Positions 1 through 10,376 of a DNA stretch of 62,000 nucleotides are shown in pieces. The stretch's first letter is position 1. Every line of letters starts with the position of its first letter. This DNA is from Phoronis australis. Taxonomy: Eukaryota > Phoronida > Phoronidae. The position numbers and the translations under genes were made by a program. The stretch lies in the NCBI GenBank assembly GCA_002633005.1, contig NMRA01000054.1:190952-252951 (forward strand), in the 5' to 3' direction. Under the pieces are notes generated by a model that searched no databases, had not been told where the DNA came from, and saw nothing but the letters and a program-made list of their open reading frames with translations.

Positions 1-1007
1 CTTCTTTAGGCTCTGACATCACAATTTTGTGCTGTTTGATAAACCTTGAATTATACAGACATCACATTCCATGGGAGCAGCCATATTGAAGTAACTAAGC
101 ACAACAATACAATCTGGCTCTCTGATTGGTCAATTCACTAGAAAAGCGCCATCAAGTGGCAGGAATGTGCATCATATGTTGTGCAACAAAAACACCTTTT
201 TTTAAAAAAATGTGCAAGTGTAGACGTGGGAACTTTTTGGAATTTGATTTATAGGTATATTATCTAGCCACATAGAAAAAACTAGGTTGCCCCCCCAAAG
301 TACTCACAAGGATGAACGCTATGAGATCTGGCCCACCGACTACTAGCCATGCAGACTAGTAATCACTGGCTGCCCGAGCTTACTCGACTTTTACTGACGT
401 GGTTATGTGTGGTCTTGAACTAGTTCTATGTAACGCAGACCGTTTTTGGTTGTTTTTTGAGATTTCTTGTGGGTGAAAACAAGACAAAACGACAACGCTC
501 TGAGGTGTGGAAACTTTTTTCTTAGCACTTGCTCGCACCTTTACCACACAGCTCAACAAATGCGTTAAAAACTTTACCAAGGAAACTTAATAAAGTCCAA
601 CTTTCTTGTCCTATGGGAAGATCGAAAAAGATTCTCGAGATGTTAATTTGGACAAAGAATCAAAGACGAGAAATTAGAAGGGCGGATCTTCAGAAAAGAG
701 GGACTGAACCAAGAATGTGACAGAGGAGAAACAAATGGCGTTCCTGAATGTTATCGTATCTCGTGTCAATATTAGATTTTATGTAAAAATATATTCGGCT
801 CCTGAAACTTCATGCAGTTACCGTAATATTGCTAACGATGTCCATTTTAAAAGCTGATATTCACCGAAAGTTTCCGTGGCATGTTAATAAATCAGTGGCG
901 TTACTTTTTTTAACTCCGGCTTCATCATTTCTCGTCATCACACTTTTGGGCCAGACCTTTCCATTGGGAAGTTAAGGCTTCCAATTGACAACCAGTAGTT
1001 CACATGC
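1..1007. other. Gene-free 5' flank
   Basis: I see no convincing coding exon, RNA gene or mobile-element domain here. The open frames are short, lack splice context and have no recognisable motif. The stretch ends where the left arm of the large inverted repeat begins. Confidence 0.5.
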
Positions 1008-2160
1008 TATGATAAGTCCTTTACGCAAGAGAGTCCCTTTTTGAGAATTGTTCGTGGATATTTTCCCGAATGTTTAAATATCTATCACATGAACGCAATA
1101 ATTGCGTTACTATAGAGGTCTCGCAAAGCGACACGAACGTGAATTACGACCATACGTAATTGCGGGTGCCGCTAGATAGAAATATATGTTGAATGTGAAA
1201 AAAGGCGTTTCTACGAACTCCTGCAAATTTGGTCAACTCTTGGAATGCGACATTTATTTGTAGTTTCAAATAAATAGATGCATGTAAATTAAGCATGTGA
1301 ACAAAATAACAACACAAAGCCATATCTGTTAAAAATCTGTTCTACTTCGATGATATTCAGCAAATCCCGGCAAAATAAGGATTTTGAAAAAAGTGTTGCC
1401 TCTCTTGTAACTAAACTTTAAGATCATTTATAAACAAAGGAATCGTGTTCATTCTACACTGAAGCAAGAAAAAAAGATTGAGAGCCTTATCAAAATAAAA
1501 ATCTTTTTGTTGTCTTACCAAATAAGAATTAAAAAGCGAGGTGAACGGAAATGATCACGCATTTATAATTCCGCGTCGTACAAGTCATTGTTGGCTGTTA
1601 ATTCTTAATTAATAAGACATCCAAATTATTTTTACTTTGACAGGGGACTCAACCTTTATTCTTTGCTTCAGTGTAAAACGAGCACGATTGTTTTGCCTAT
1701 AAATGTTTTTAAAGTTTATTCGCAAGAAAGCACCCTTTCCAAAATCCTTATTCTGCCGGGGTTCGCTAGATATCATCGAACTAGAATGAATTTTTAACAG
1801 ATATAATTTTGTGTCTGTTAATTTTTTACATGCTTGATTTACATCTTTTTTACGTAAAAGAAGTTGCATTGTCAGAGTGACTTTCAAGTTTTTTGTAACT
1901 ACTGTAAGCGGACATGTACCAGGCCTACAGTAACTGGACACAGTGAGCTCAGTCATTCAGTTCACGTTTAGTTTTACGCTCACGGAAACATTTAGCTTTA
2001 GCGTATTACCGTAACGTGAATCGACGCGCAATTAAGTATGCGCTATAATTCACGTTCACGTCACTTTGCGAAACCTCTCTATTCATTATTGCGTTAAAAC
2101 TGGAAAATATTCTCAAATTTTCCGCAAAAGAGACTTGCATAAACAGACCTGATACCATCA
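1008..2160. repeat. 1.15-kb foldback (long inverted repeat) element
   Basis: The left half (about 1008-1500) is matched, imperfectly but over nearly its whole length, by the reverse complement of the right half (about 1630-2160). Anchors visible on both sides include AACGCAATAAT, GAACGTGAATTA, AATAAGGATTTTG and CACTGAAGCAA, all in mirrored order. The centre is near 1565-1585. No transposase is visible, so a non-autonomous foldback/MITE-type element is the simplest reading. Both arms keep a short open frame reading inward, with a shared peptide RQNKDF, which may be a remnant of an ancestral ORF. The right arm ends only about 45 bases before the start codon of gene A. Target-site duplications were not resolved. 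Confidence 0.75.
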
Positions 2161-2205
2161 AGAGGGGCGCGTGGACGTGACACGCAAGAATGTCGCAATC
2201 ACGCT

Positions 2206-2671
2206 ATGGAACAAAATGGTGGTAGCGATGATAGTGAAGATGAAATATCTTATGAAAGACAGTTGAAGGAACTTGACAGACTAGCCAAGGCAGCACAACA
2301 AGAAGTTAGGGCGATTATTCGAAGTACACCTTCGTTTTTGTTATCGAAAGCAGAGATTGAGACAATTCTTAAGTCCGGTCAAAACGAGGAAATAGAAAAG
2401 GAAATTCAGAAAAAACAACAGAAACAACAGCAATTACAACTGAAGCAGGTCCAACAACGTTTTGACAAGGAACATTTCTTTAACAGCAGTGTAACACTGA
2501 ATACAGCTTCAAAATCAAAAAGAACAGAAAGTCTTAACAGCAGAAGCTACCAGATCACGACAGACGTGAAAGGCACCAAACCTGCTGAACCAAAACCTAT
2601 TGGGAATTATACTAACCACATTGTGACTCAACCAAGCCAACCTAGTCAGGGAAAGTCTGGTCGTTTATCTG
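2206..2671 (+). CDS. Gene A, first coding exon: charged helical N-terminus
   Basis: The ATG at 2206 opens a 171-codon frame. The product starts with an acidic patch (SDDSEDEISYERQLKELD), then a long charged helix rich in E, K and Q with a glutamine-rich KKQQKQQQLQLKQ stretch (about residues 68-83), which suggests a coiled coil. After residue 100 it becomes polar and disordered. The family is not recognised. A donor-like GTGAGA at 2672 would end the exon after residue 155. That leaves one base of a codon over, whereas the next exon starts in phase 0. Either a small exon is missing between them or another donor is used. The start lies directly beside the right arm of the foldback element, so its promoter must be within or near that repeat. 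Confidence 0.6.
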
Positions 2672-3487
2672 GTGAGATGATAAACATACGAGATGGGTTG
2701 TGTCATTTTGTGACATTTTGACGGAACAGAAATTAATAAAACATGTTTCACATGAACTAGAAAAAATGAAATGTGCAAAGTAGCTTTGCAACAAGTACAA
2801 GTCGAGTCCCATTTACGTTGCTTAATTTGGCAACAATACAGAAGTTACTGTGTTGCGGTGGGGGAGGTAACTTGCCAGCTGATTTTCCAAACTGTAGGAA
2901 AACCATAGTCATTCCGAATTAAGTCCCTCAGGTTCACAAAATAGTTTTAAATTTTTTTCAGAACCATGACAGAAAAAATATTCTCAACCCGTAGCATACT
3001 TTCAAGGCTGTCGCCAAGTTAAGAACAGTGCCAAGATGCCGTCCACGGTTGACGAACCCTTCTAAAATGTAGCTGCTTCATAAACTCTGGTTGCCGATTC
3101 CTTGTGATGGCAGGAATTATTCGCCATCATGGAAGCGAAATTTCAACACCCATTTCTAGGACTAATTTTCCTATTTAATGATTGTTGTGTTCAAGCCTTG
3201 TGTCTCGTTTTACTTCAAAAGTGTACGCGATTCAAGGCACATGTCGCTACCTAAAGTAATGTACTTTTTCGTTTCATTAACTTGCATAAGCACGTACATC
3301 TTGTGTTTGCAGTTTTTACATTTTTGTATGTTTTATTAATGTTGAAAACACGTGAACATCTACCGTTTAGTAACGGATTAGTCTATCTTCACTTACGTTT
3401 TGGATATATACATGTAGTTTAAGCGTTTCGCATTTGTACATGTAGATGGTTAAATACGAGTTGGACGCGAGACATTTTCATTTTCAG
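2672..3487 (+). other. Intron 1 of gene A
   Basis: This stretch lies between the two exons and has no open frame with protein-like composition. A pyrimidine-rich acceptor (ATTTTCAG) ends it at 3487. A tiny phase-correcting exon may be hidden here; the acceptor-like TTTTTTTCAG at about 2951-2960 leads into frames that stop quickly, so I could not place it. Confidence 0.5.
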
Positions 3488-3751
3488 GACGCTGATACCA
3501 AGGAGGAAGTTGATATGAAACGAAAGGCAAGCAAACCGAGTAAAATCTCAAACGGAGGGGCAAAAAACAACACGGGGAAGAGTGGAAGCGGCGAAACTCA
3601 GTCTTCATTAAGTGAGCATAGGTCAAGTAAGTCGGGTAGAAGTGGAACGGCAGAATCTACTTCAGTTAAGGACTTTGTGAGCGCAAACACTCCCCCGGAA
3701 AGGAGAACAACAGGAACTGCACAGGAGGGAGACAAAGTTCCGGTTGTACAG
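3488..3751 (+). CDS. Gene A, second exon: Lys/Ser-rich linker
   Basis: The exon is bounded by TTTTCAG and CAG|GTACGT, is exactly 88 codons long and is in phase 0 at both ends. The peptide begins DADTKEEVDMKRKASKPS and is rich in Ser, Gly, Lys and Thr with no hydrophobic core, so it is probably a disordered linker. KRKAS is itself a basophilic kinase-type site. The exon joins in phase to the large exon at 4376. The frame continues upstream to 3446 but the strong acceptor favours 3488. Confidence 0.65.
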
Positions 3752-4375
3752 GTACGTTAAGGTACAGAATGTAGGTGTGTGCCAGTAAGTGCTCGTTAAT
3801 TCTTCAAATGACAATTAGGTAATGCAAACAACAGCTTGGATTGTTTTTCACCTGTGAAATTTACTGATGAGTAGAAGACTGTCGATAACAGACTTTTGAT
3901 TACGAAATTCATTTTACTATGAGAATTCTCTGTGTGAGGTTGCTTTCCAAAGAACATCATTTTTTTCTTTTGAAATTTTAGATCTTTCTTACACAAAAAC
4001 TGTTTGGTAGTCACGCGACATTCATAGTGAAAAAAATATTCTAAGTTCAATTTGAATGAAGTCTTCAGAATTAAAGATTGTGTTTTGGTCTTCAGTAGAG
4101 TCCAATTCATCGGTTGAGAAATAAAAAGTAACACCTTATACACAATTGCTTGGAAAATTAGGTCAATATAGGTTATAGTTTACATTTTTCTAAAGGGCAA
4201 CTTTTTTTCTTTCCGTCAAAAAACAACATTTTGCCATACACATACCACAATGGCTTTGAAGCAAAGAAAAAACAATGAACATTAAAAATTGCATAGTACA
4301 TGTGCAGTTTACGGTACTGTAAATAAAATTCACAATAAGGTAGCTATAGTAACCTCATTGAATTCTACTTTTCAG
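3752..4375 (+). other. Intron 2 of gene A
   Basis: AT-rich spacer between a consensus donor (GTACGT) and a good acceptor (CTACTTTTCAG). The open frame on the opposite strand here has no splice or domain support. Nothing else is seen. Confidence 0.6.
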
Positions 4376-6670
4376 GTCAGGATAAGCGATAAAAGTGTTG
4401 CAATTGGAAGAAAGGTTACAGAAGACGCAGTAACACAGGCGCTTGCCCAAACACTCTCGGAGGACATAACTCAAAGAAGTCTAACACTTGTGAACGTTGA
4501 ACATTCGTCTCCACAAGCAACGAAGACCGCAAGCTCAAATTTTTTGCAACCTGCAGTGGAACAACCAGAAGAGGCCACAGAGTTGGAAACAGACGACAAA
4601 GACAAACAAACTGGTATCGTTGACAAAACGAAACTTGATGAATTTAACAGTGCAGATAATCTATTAGGCAAAAAAGGTGACAATATTGGTCAAATGGAAG
4701 ACGGTGAGGTTCAAAATCAAGAGGACGGGTTAGGCAAAACAGGTGATTACGGTGAACAAACGGTAAAAGGTGAAGTTGAAAATGAAGAAAATGTGTTAGC
4801 TGAAACTGATGACAATGCTGACCAAATAAAAGAAGATGGGGTCGAAAATGAAGACAACATGTTAGGTGATGTTGGTGATAACACTGGTCAAACAAACGAA
4901 GTTGAGGTTGAAAATACAGTCAAAACAAATGAAAACGTTGATCAAAGAAAAGAAGTTGATTTTGAAATTGTAGATAATGTGTTTGGCGAAACAGGTTATA
5001 ACCCCGACCAAACAAAAGAAGTTGAGGTTGAAAATGCAGATAATGTGTTGGACGAAACACATCAACAGACTACACATGAAACTGATTCGCTAGACAAAGC
5101 AACGAAATTTCAGCAAGATGAAGAAAAAATGAAAATTGTCCATAAATCACTAATAGTTAATGAAACAGATCAAGACAATCTAGATTTAGAAAGTGATCCT
5201 GGGAGGTATACCTCCGATAATGGTGGCAAAGGAGGGAGTTTAACATCAAGGGCATCCAAAAGGGGTAGTCTAGACAACTCAAGAAGGCAGTCGTCATTTA
5301 CCGGAGAAGTGTCTAAGCGAGACTCCACATACTCACGAAGGGAATCCGATGAGCTGGCTAAAACGTCTAGGAAGAAGGAAGAAACGTTCAAGCGCGTGAG
5401 TCCTCGCGACAAAAGAATGAGTGTTCAGGCGGAAAAACCCAGAAGATCTTTTGGTGGCGGCCGCAGATTATCCATGCCTATTGGAAAACAAGTGCGCCTT
5501 GGACAAAGTGGCGGAACCGAATCGGTTACACCAAGTGTAGTCGTAAACCATGCTTCGCAGGACGGTAATGCATTAGACGTTGTTCAGTTCAAATCCCGGT
5601 TGATTTCAACGCCTAGTTTAAAGGAAATTGCACACAGCACTAGCGATTTTGCTCACTCAGGTCCTGAGGGAGGGAAAAGTGAATTGTTTCAACGTGTACC
5701 TTCCAAAAAAGAGCTCGTGGCAGTTCGTGAAGACAAAAAGAATTCGTTTTTTATAACAGAAAACTACCACGATGGTGAATTAGAAAATTTAGAGGAACTA
5801 CCTGACATAGCAGAGTACAAACGCAAGCAGCGAGCTGCGCGCAAATTAAAATCAGCGCACTCTATGGACGAAGAGAGCAAACACAGTGTGGAAACAATAA
5901 CGGAAGATAAAGAGGAGAAAGAAACTGAAACTACAGAACACGTGCAGAAAGAAAATACGCCTTTGGAGAAAAAGATTTCTTTGGTAGATCGAGAAACGTC
6001 GACAGATGTCCTTTGTGCTCATACAACCACCCAGACAAGCATCACAAATAATCCGGGTGATAAACTGGAGGACAACGAATCTCCAAAGCATTCCAAAAAA
6101 CGAAAAGTTCGCAAGCCTCAGCCACACACATACTATACAACAAACCGGTTGCTAGGCAAGAAACCCAAGATAAAACATTTCAATGTGATTCAGCGTTGCA
6201 CTGCTGAAAACATTGTCGAAACGGTGGAAACGCGGCTGCAACTTCGCGAAGATGCGGATGAAGGCCAAGAGAGACCAAAGATTCCGTTGATATTGGATTC
6301 AGAAGCATTTTGGAGGGATGACGAATTGAATATTGTCGTGAAAGCGAAAGGTAATTACGGACTGCAGCCCCTCCCCACGTTACGAAATGATTATTTAACA
6401 CTTATGCCCTTTGCTATCAATATAACATTCATTCGACACGATTCGTTACCCAAGAGACGAACAAGAATTGCTCACCGAGAGTTATTGAAATCACGTACAA
6501 GAACGCACCCTTCCAAGTGGATGCGTAAATTTTCTCCCACCAGAAACGACGTAATCGATTCGCGAGCCCAAGGTCCGGAGTTTATAACCTCGTTTACCGG
6601 AAATAGGTCTCAAGAATTTCCTTCGTTGCCACGAGTCAAGGGAACTGCATCGCCGCCAAGTCCGAGGTGA
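4376..6670 (+). CDS. Gene A, last exon: acidic repeats, PKA-site cluster, NLS
   Basis: The exon has 764 codons, in phase 0 from the acceptor at 4375 to TGA at 6668-6670. In order it holds a Ser/Thr-rich start; about six degenerate 22-residue acidic repeats (nt 4652-5060); a region rich in (K/R)RxS motifs (nt about 5250-5475: KRGS, RRQS, KRDS, RRES, KRVS, KRMS, RRLS); a charged E/K stretch; a basic SKKRKVRKP nuclear-localisation-like signal (nt 6091-6117); and a more ordered C-terminus with FWRDDELNIVVKAKGNYG and a basic RRTRIAHRELLKSRTRTH tail. With the upstream exons the protein is about 1,000 residues. The family is not recognised. The composition suggests a nuclear or cytoskeletal phosphoprotein regulated by basophilic kinases; that role is inferred. 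An AATAAA lies near 6975. Confidence 0.8.
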   Translation, partial: VRISDKSVAIGRKVTEDAVTQALAQTLSEDITQRSLTLVNVEHSSPQATKTASSNFLQPAVEQPEEATELETDDKDKQTGIVDKTKLDEFNSADNLLGKKGDNIGQMEDGEVQNQEDGLGKTGDYGEQTVKGEVENEENVLAETDDNADQIKEDGVENEDNMLGDVGDNTGQTNEVEVENTVKTNENVDQRKEVDFEIVDNVFGETGYNPDQTKEVEVENADNVLDETHQQTTHETDSLDKATKFQQDEEKMKIVHKSLIVNETDQDNLDLESDPGRYTSDNGGKGGSLTSRASKRGSLDNSRRQSSFTGEVSKRDSTYSRRESDELAKTSRKKEETFKRVSPRDKRMSVQAEKPRRSFGGGRRLSMPIGKQVRLGQSGGTESVTPSVVVNHASQDGNALDVVQFKSRLISTPSLKEIAHSTSDFAHSGPEGGKSELFQRVPSKKELVAVREDKKNSFFITENYHDGELENLEELPDIAEYKRKQRAARKLKSAHSMDEESKHSVETITEDKEEKETETTEHVQKENTPLEKKISLVDRETSTDVLCAHTTTQTSITNNPGDKLEDNESPKHSKKRKVRKPQPHTYYTTNRLLGKKPKIKHFNVIQRCTAENIVETVETRLQLREDADEGQERPKIPLILDSEAFWRDDELNIVVKAKGNYGLQPLPTLRNDYLTLMPFAINITFIRHDSLPKRRTRIAHRELLKSRTRTHPSKWMRKFSPTRNDVIDSRAQGPEFITSFTGNRSQEFPSLPRVKGTASPPSPR
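4652..5060 (+). repeat. Coding 66-base tandem repeats in gene A
   Basis: The unit is about 22 residues with a consensus like DNVLGETGDNxxQTKEVEVE. It recurs about six times with drift, plus one shortened copy (KTNENVDQRKEVDFEI). The frame is kept throughout, so selection on the protein, or recent expansion within the reading frame, is likely. The units are strongly acidic with periodic Val/Leu, giving a disordered acidic spacer. Confidence 0.75.
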
Positions 6671-7210
6671 AGCAGAACTGCCTATAAACATGCTTATACA
6701 TAAAAGTTTGAACGTGTTGGTTACAGTGCTGCAGTTAACCCCATTTGATGTGCCATCAGAAGAATGGCCTATGAATTATTTAGGTTGTCCTGTACACTTT
6801 TGGATGCCACCTAAAATAATTCCAAAAAGATAAAATGTCAGTGTATTGTGCTTTCAATAATTGTCTTATGTTTTCGACACAATACATGCTTGATTTAGCG
6901 CCAACCGACGTGATAAGATTTGGATCAAATGACAGAAAATCGTTGCCCAAAAAAAAACTTGTCCGTTGCTTCAAGAATAAACCAAGAAAAACGCTTTGAT
7001 AAGAGTTACACTCTCAATTATTTTTTTACCTAACGGTTTTATTTATGCTTACAATAGTATAAGTAAGAAACTAACATTGGTTTAAAACATATGTGCATCT
7101 TCGGTAATCATTCGCTTCAAAAAAATTCAATTAAATGGTTGAGATTTGTCCAAACTGATGCCGATAGGTCATGAATCTCTCATCTCTAGAAATTCGCGCA
7201 ATTGGGAAAC
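6671..7210 (+). other. Gene A 3' region and A-B intergenic spacer
   Basis: This is non-coding sequence following the TGA of gene A. An AATAAA hexamer at about 6975 is the best polyadenylation signal for gene A. From there to 7210 lies the presumptive promoter region of gene B. No TATA box in a convincing position was seen. Confidence 0.5.
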
Positions 7211-7216
7211 AGTGAG

Positions 7217-7251
7217 TGACGTCATCTAGTCGAATTCAAACTAGATGACGT
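7217..7251 (+). promoter_or_regulatory. Palindromic CRE with flanking 12-base inverted repeat
   Basis: A perfect cAMP-response element, TGACGTCA, is at 7217-7224. It overlaps the left arm (ACGTCATCTAGT, 7219-7230) of a perfect inverted repeat whose right arm (ACTAGATGACGT) is at 7240-7251, separated by nine bases. The right arm carries a second CRE half site (TGACGT) on the plus strand. It lies about 60-95 bases upstream of the gene B start codon, a normal promoter distance. CREB/CREM/ATF binding is the family expectation for TGACGTCA; use here is inferred. Confidence 0.6.
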
Positions 7252-7309
7252 TATTCTTTTAATCGTTGCACTATTTTCGAAAAGGATATCGAGTCATAAG
7301 AAGTTTTGG

Positions 7310-8410
7310 ATGCAAATGTCAACGCTTTCAAGCTATGTGACACAACATTTATTAAGCAACAGCTTTTTTACGTCATTTCTGGAAAGTTTGCATCTTCTTG
7401 CAATACATGTTTGGTTATCTCTCTTTGACGTTGGAAAGTTTGCATACGGATGTTTACTTCAACCACTTCCTTTTATTTTTGGTGCCTGTGAACACAGTTT
7501 GTCGCTATTGCCGCAAGCACCAGGTTTAGCGTATCACGTAGTAACTGGATTAACATCGTATTCATTTGATTCAGTCACCAAAACCATGTCGTTCATATTA
7601 AACACTTTGCGTTATGCCTGGAACAATATGCGAGGTGTTGAAGACTCGGAGAATAACTACATCGTAGGATTTTCGAAGGAAGATAACTTATATGACATTA
7701 TCTGGCAAGTCCTATATTACCCCCTGTCAGGTGTTTTGTTTCTTTTTGAATCGCCAACTCAAGAAGAAGAAAGGGATTTAGTGAATTACTTGGACTTAAA
7801 CGTGATCTATCATTTTAGTCAACCGTTCAGAAATATTTGGACTCGATTCTTTGATGGTGGAAACTGCGACGAGCCGGAGAAATGTATAGATGTGTTCAGG
7901 CCTTTCGTTGAATCGTTCAGCCGTTTAAGTTCAATGGTACTAAATGCTACTTTATCGCCAAGCATGACCATCTCGGGGATGTACAACTCTATTGAAGGAA
8001 GTCTTCATTCAAAGAGTTTCTTCTCTGAAATGTTTGCCAGTCCAAACTCATTACAAACCATCTGCACCATTGGGTCCATACTATGTTTCTTTGTTGTCTT
8101 AGGCTTGACAAAGTCATATCTAAACAGACGTGATCAGTCCGGATATAAAAGCCAAGATACTCCGAGCACAGGATCCAATATCGTCTTGTTCATTGTTGGA
8201 ATAATGACCATTTTAATTCGCATGCCAATCTGGATGGTGAAATCTACTGACTATATAGAGTACTCCCACCAGTCGTTACAGCAAAGAATTATTGGAAAAT
8301 TGTTCTCACCAGTTATTTCAACATTCTATTTGATGGCGCAAGGTTTGTTGCTTTTTAAAATAGATTCATCGACCATTGAGAAACTATTTAAACGGAAAAC
8401 ATGGACATAA
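7310..8410 (+). CDS. Gene B: multi-pass membrane protein, family unknown
   Basis: A single uninterrupted frame of 366 codons from ATG 7310 to TAA; ATG 7316 is an alternative start. Hydrophobic segments lie near residues 20-55 (one long or two short passes), 245-262 (ICTIGSILCFFVVLGL), 285-305 (IVLFIVGIMTILIRMPIW) and 328-350 (VISTFYLMAQGLLLF). Between the first and second lies a roughly 190-residue domain with a CDEPEKC pair of cysteines and a VLNATLS glycosylation sequon, consistent with a luminal or extracellular loop. The absence of introns is unusual beside its intron-rich neighbours and could mean a retrocopy or a single-exon gene. A CRE-containing promoter lies just upstream, and AATAAA near 8499 ends it. 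No known family was recognised. Confidence 0.7.
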   Translation: MQMSTLSSYVTQHLLSNSFFTSFLESLHLLAIHVWLSLFDVGKFAYGCLLQPLPFIFGACEHSLSLLPQAPGLAYHVVTGLTSYSFDSVTKTMSFILNTLRYAWNNMRGVEDSENNYIVGFSKEDNLYDIIWQVLYYPLSGVLFLFESPTQEEERDLVNYLDLNVIYHFSQPFRNIWTRFFDGGNCDEPEKCIDVFRPFVESFSRLSSMVLNATLSPSMTISGMYNSIEGSLHSKSFFSEMFASPNSLQTICTIGSILCFFVVLGLTKSYLNRRDQSGYKSQDTPSTGSNIVLFIVGIMTILIRMPIWMVKSTDYIEYSHQSLQQRIIGKLFSPVISTFYLMAQGLLLFKIDSSTIEKLFKRKTWT

Positions 8411-8622
8411 CGCTTAAAAGACTAAAATCAGTGTACGACATTTTTCAAAATATTGTTTTCGGTAATGGTGGGTTTTTGTTGTATTCAAAGGGAATCTCAA
8501 TAAAAGAATTAACTTACAACTAATTTCAAACAATCATCAGTAAAACAAGCCCACGCAAATGCATGAATAAAATAAATAAATAACTACTCTGATTCTAAAT
8601 AATATTTAATTTTGAATTATAG
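8411..8622 (+). terminator. Gene B 3' end: polyadenylation signals
   Basis: An AATAAAAG at about 8499 and overlapping AATAAA hexamers near 8567-8580 follow the gene B stop codon. Only about 140 bases separate the first signal from the gene C start codon. Either gene C has a very compact promoter or its transcript begins further upstream. Confidence 0.55.
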
Positions 8623-8651
8623 CATGGAATTTTTTTGGAAGGTGTATCAAA

Positions 8652-10376
8652 ATGAGATCCAAAGACTCCAGTGTTTTTCACTTCACTCCATCAAGCTCAG
8701 AAAAAGCGCTGTTGCATCGCAGAAACCAGCATCTCCAGACTGAAGGTCCCTTTATGGACATCTTTGATAAGGATGACGACACCAGCATGGAATATACGGA
8801 CGATCTATCGCCGTTACAAAGTTACCCTAAACAGAACATAGCTAGAGCCAGAATAATACTCTCGAAGCATTCTTCACAAATAACTTCTGAAGCAGATGAC
8901 AACAGCAGATGTGAATTCTCAAACCAAACTGAGTTCATGAACGTATTTGGTAACAAAAATGAAGACGAGTTGACCAGCGAAGACTTGGTACCAGGGTGTG
9001 AAGACGTAGTGAAAGTCAAGAAAGATCTTAAAAATCATGGTAGCGTGTCTGAATCAATTTTTTCAAACAAAGCTACAGTCAAGTCAATGGTATGGGAACA
9101 AAAGTTCAATCGCCCTCTTCACGACACACTTGATAAGAATCACAAATCAGAAAATGCTGTATCTGATATCAGATTGAAATTAAATAGCTCGCAGATCCAA
9201 CCTTCAAACACTGGTCACCATATCACCACACACTTGGAAAAAACAGAGATGAATCCCGGCCTTTCTGTTCAGGAGGGGGCGTTGCAAAAACAGGACGATA
9301 ACGAACGGGCGCACATTGAGGGCGATGACGAAAGGACCGACAGCGAGAACGCAGTAACATACAAGAACATACCTACAAGACCACAAGAATATCAAATAAC
9401 AGACTTGTTCGCCAAAACGAGTAATGACCTTTTTCAAAGAATTCTCAAAGAAGCGAGAGTTCTGATGACGTCGCAAAATGCAAGACCGGAATCAGAAACA
9501 AACATGGAAACAACAAGCCTAGAAACCATTCAAAGGTTGGGTTCCAATGACTTATTTATGAAAACGGTGATCAAAGAAGCAGCAAGACTTATGTCAAACG
9601 AACGTATGGAGAATGATGTAAGCTGCACTACAGAAAAAAGTTCGCCTACACTTGAGTCCAAGCAGCAAAACATTAATTTCAATGCACATGCTTTACCAAG
9701 AGATGGAAGTGATGGTCCAGGAGATGAGATGACGAAGACGTTACAAGGACAAGAAAACAATGACGAGGTCAAGCAGCTAGGGAATTCTTTTATACAAAGA
9801 ATAACCAAAGTAGCTAAAACTTTAATGGCTCCTAACAAATTAAATGACGACGAAAGAGAGGCAGAGGCGCTTCAAGCAGATCAAACCGCTAGAAGTATTA
9901 GCTACAGTGATATATTTGTTCATAGAGTCTTGAACGAGGCCATAAATCGTCTAACCGAAGAATTGGTTCAAAATCCAGATGTCAATGGCCAAGTTAATAG
10001 TCAAAGTTCCCCAGAAATTAAAGATAATGGTGTTGTCGACATCGTTCTTATTGGAAAGACTACAGAAACGATCAAAACAAAGAGGACAGATGCAAGTGAC
10101 TGTAACAAGGCAAAGAATGAAGGGGACTTGGTAAAGGCTATTGGATTACATAGTATTCAAGAAAATTCCGACAAACCGCCTGAAGAAATGTGTGAAAAGG
10201 CATTCCCTGACGAAGATGAGCGGCTGCAAGTTGTTAGCATCTGTAAGGAAGACATGGTTTCAACTGATACCTATAACGGGCATGCCAAGAATGGCCAAGG
10301 AAAGTGTACTAAGCTCTCGATAGAATATGAGAACTTGTGTGATCTTTATATCATCAGATCTGCTGATAAACTAACG
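8652..10376 (+). CDS. Gene C, first large exon: four amphipathic helix repeats
   Basis: 575 codons, ending in phase 0 at a consensus donor (ACG|GTAAGT). The frame may extend back to an acceptor-like TTATAG at 8622. The protein is polar and mostly disordered, but carries four spaced copies of one amphipathic helix: NDLFQRILKEARVLM (nt 9423), NDLFMKTVIKEAARLM (9546), NSFIQRITKVAKTLM (9783) and SDIFVHRVLNEAINRL (9906). The shared pattern is an aromatic, then R/K, two hydrophobics, E/K-A, and a final L-M or R-L. Two more copies occur in later exons. Such helices resemble the regulatory-subunit-binding helices of A-kinase anchoring proteins, but this is by pattern only. Overall family not recognised. 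Confidence 0.75.

Noticed and set aside
2951-3090. Extra gene A exon after TTTTTTTCAG at about 2960
   Set aside because: The frame that would fit the phase stops after three codons, and the others do not connect to 3488.
4471-6401. Several minus-strand open frames inside gene A
   Set aside because: They mirror the repetitive codons of the plus-strand exon and have low-complexity Cys/His/Leu-rich translations without domains.
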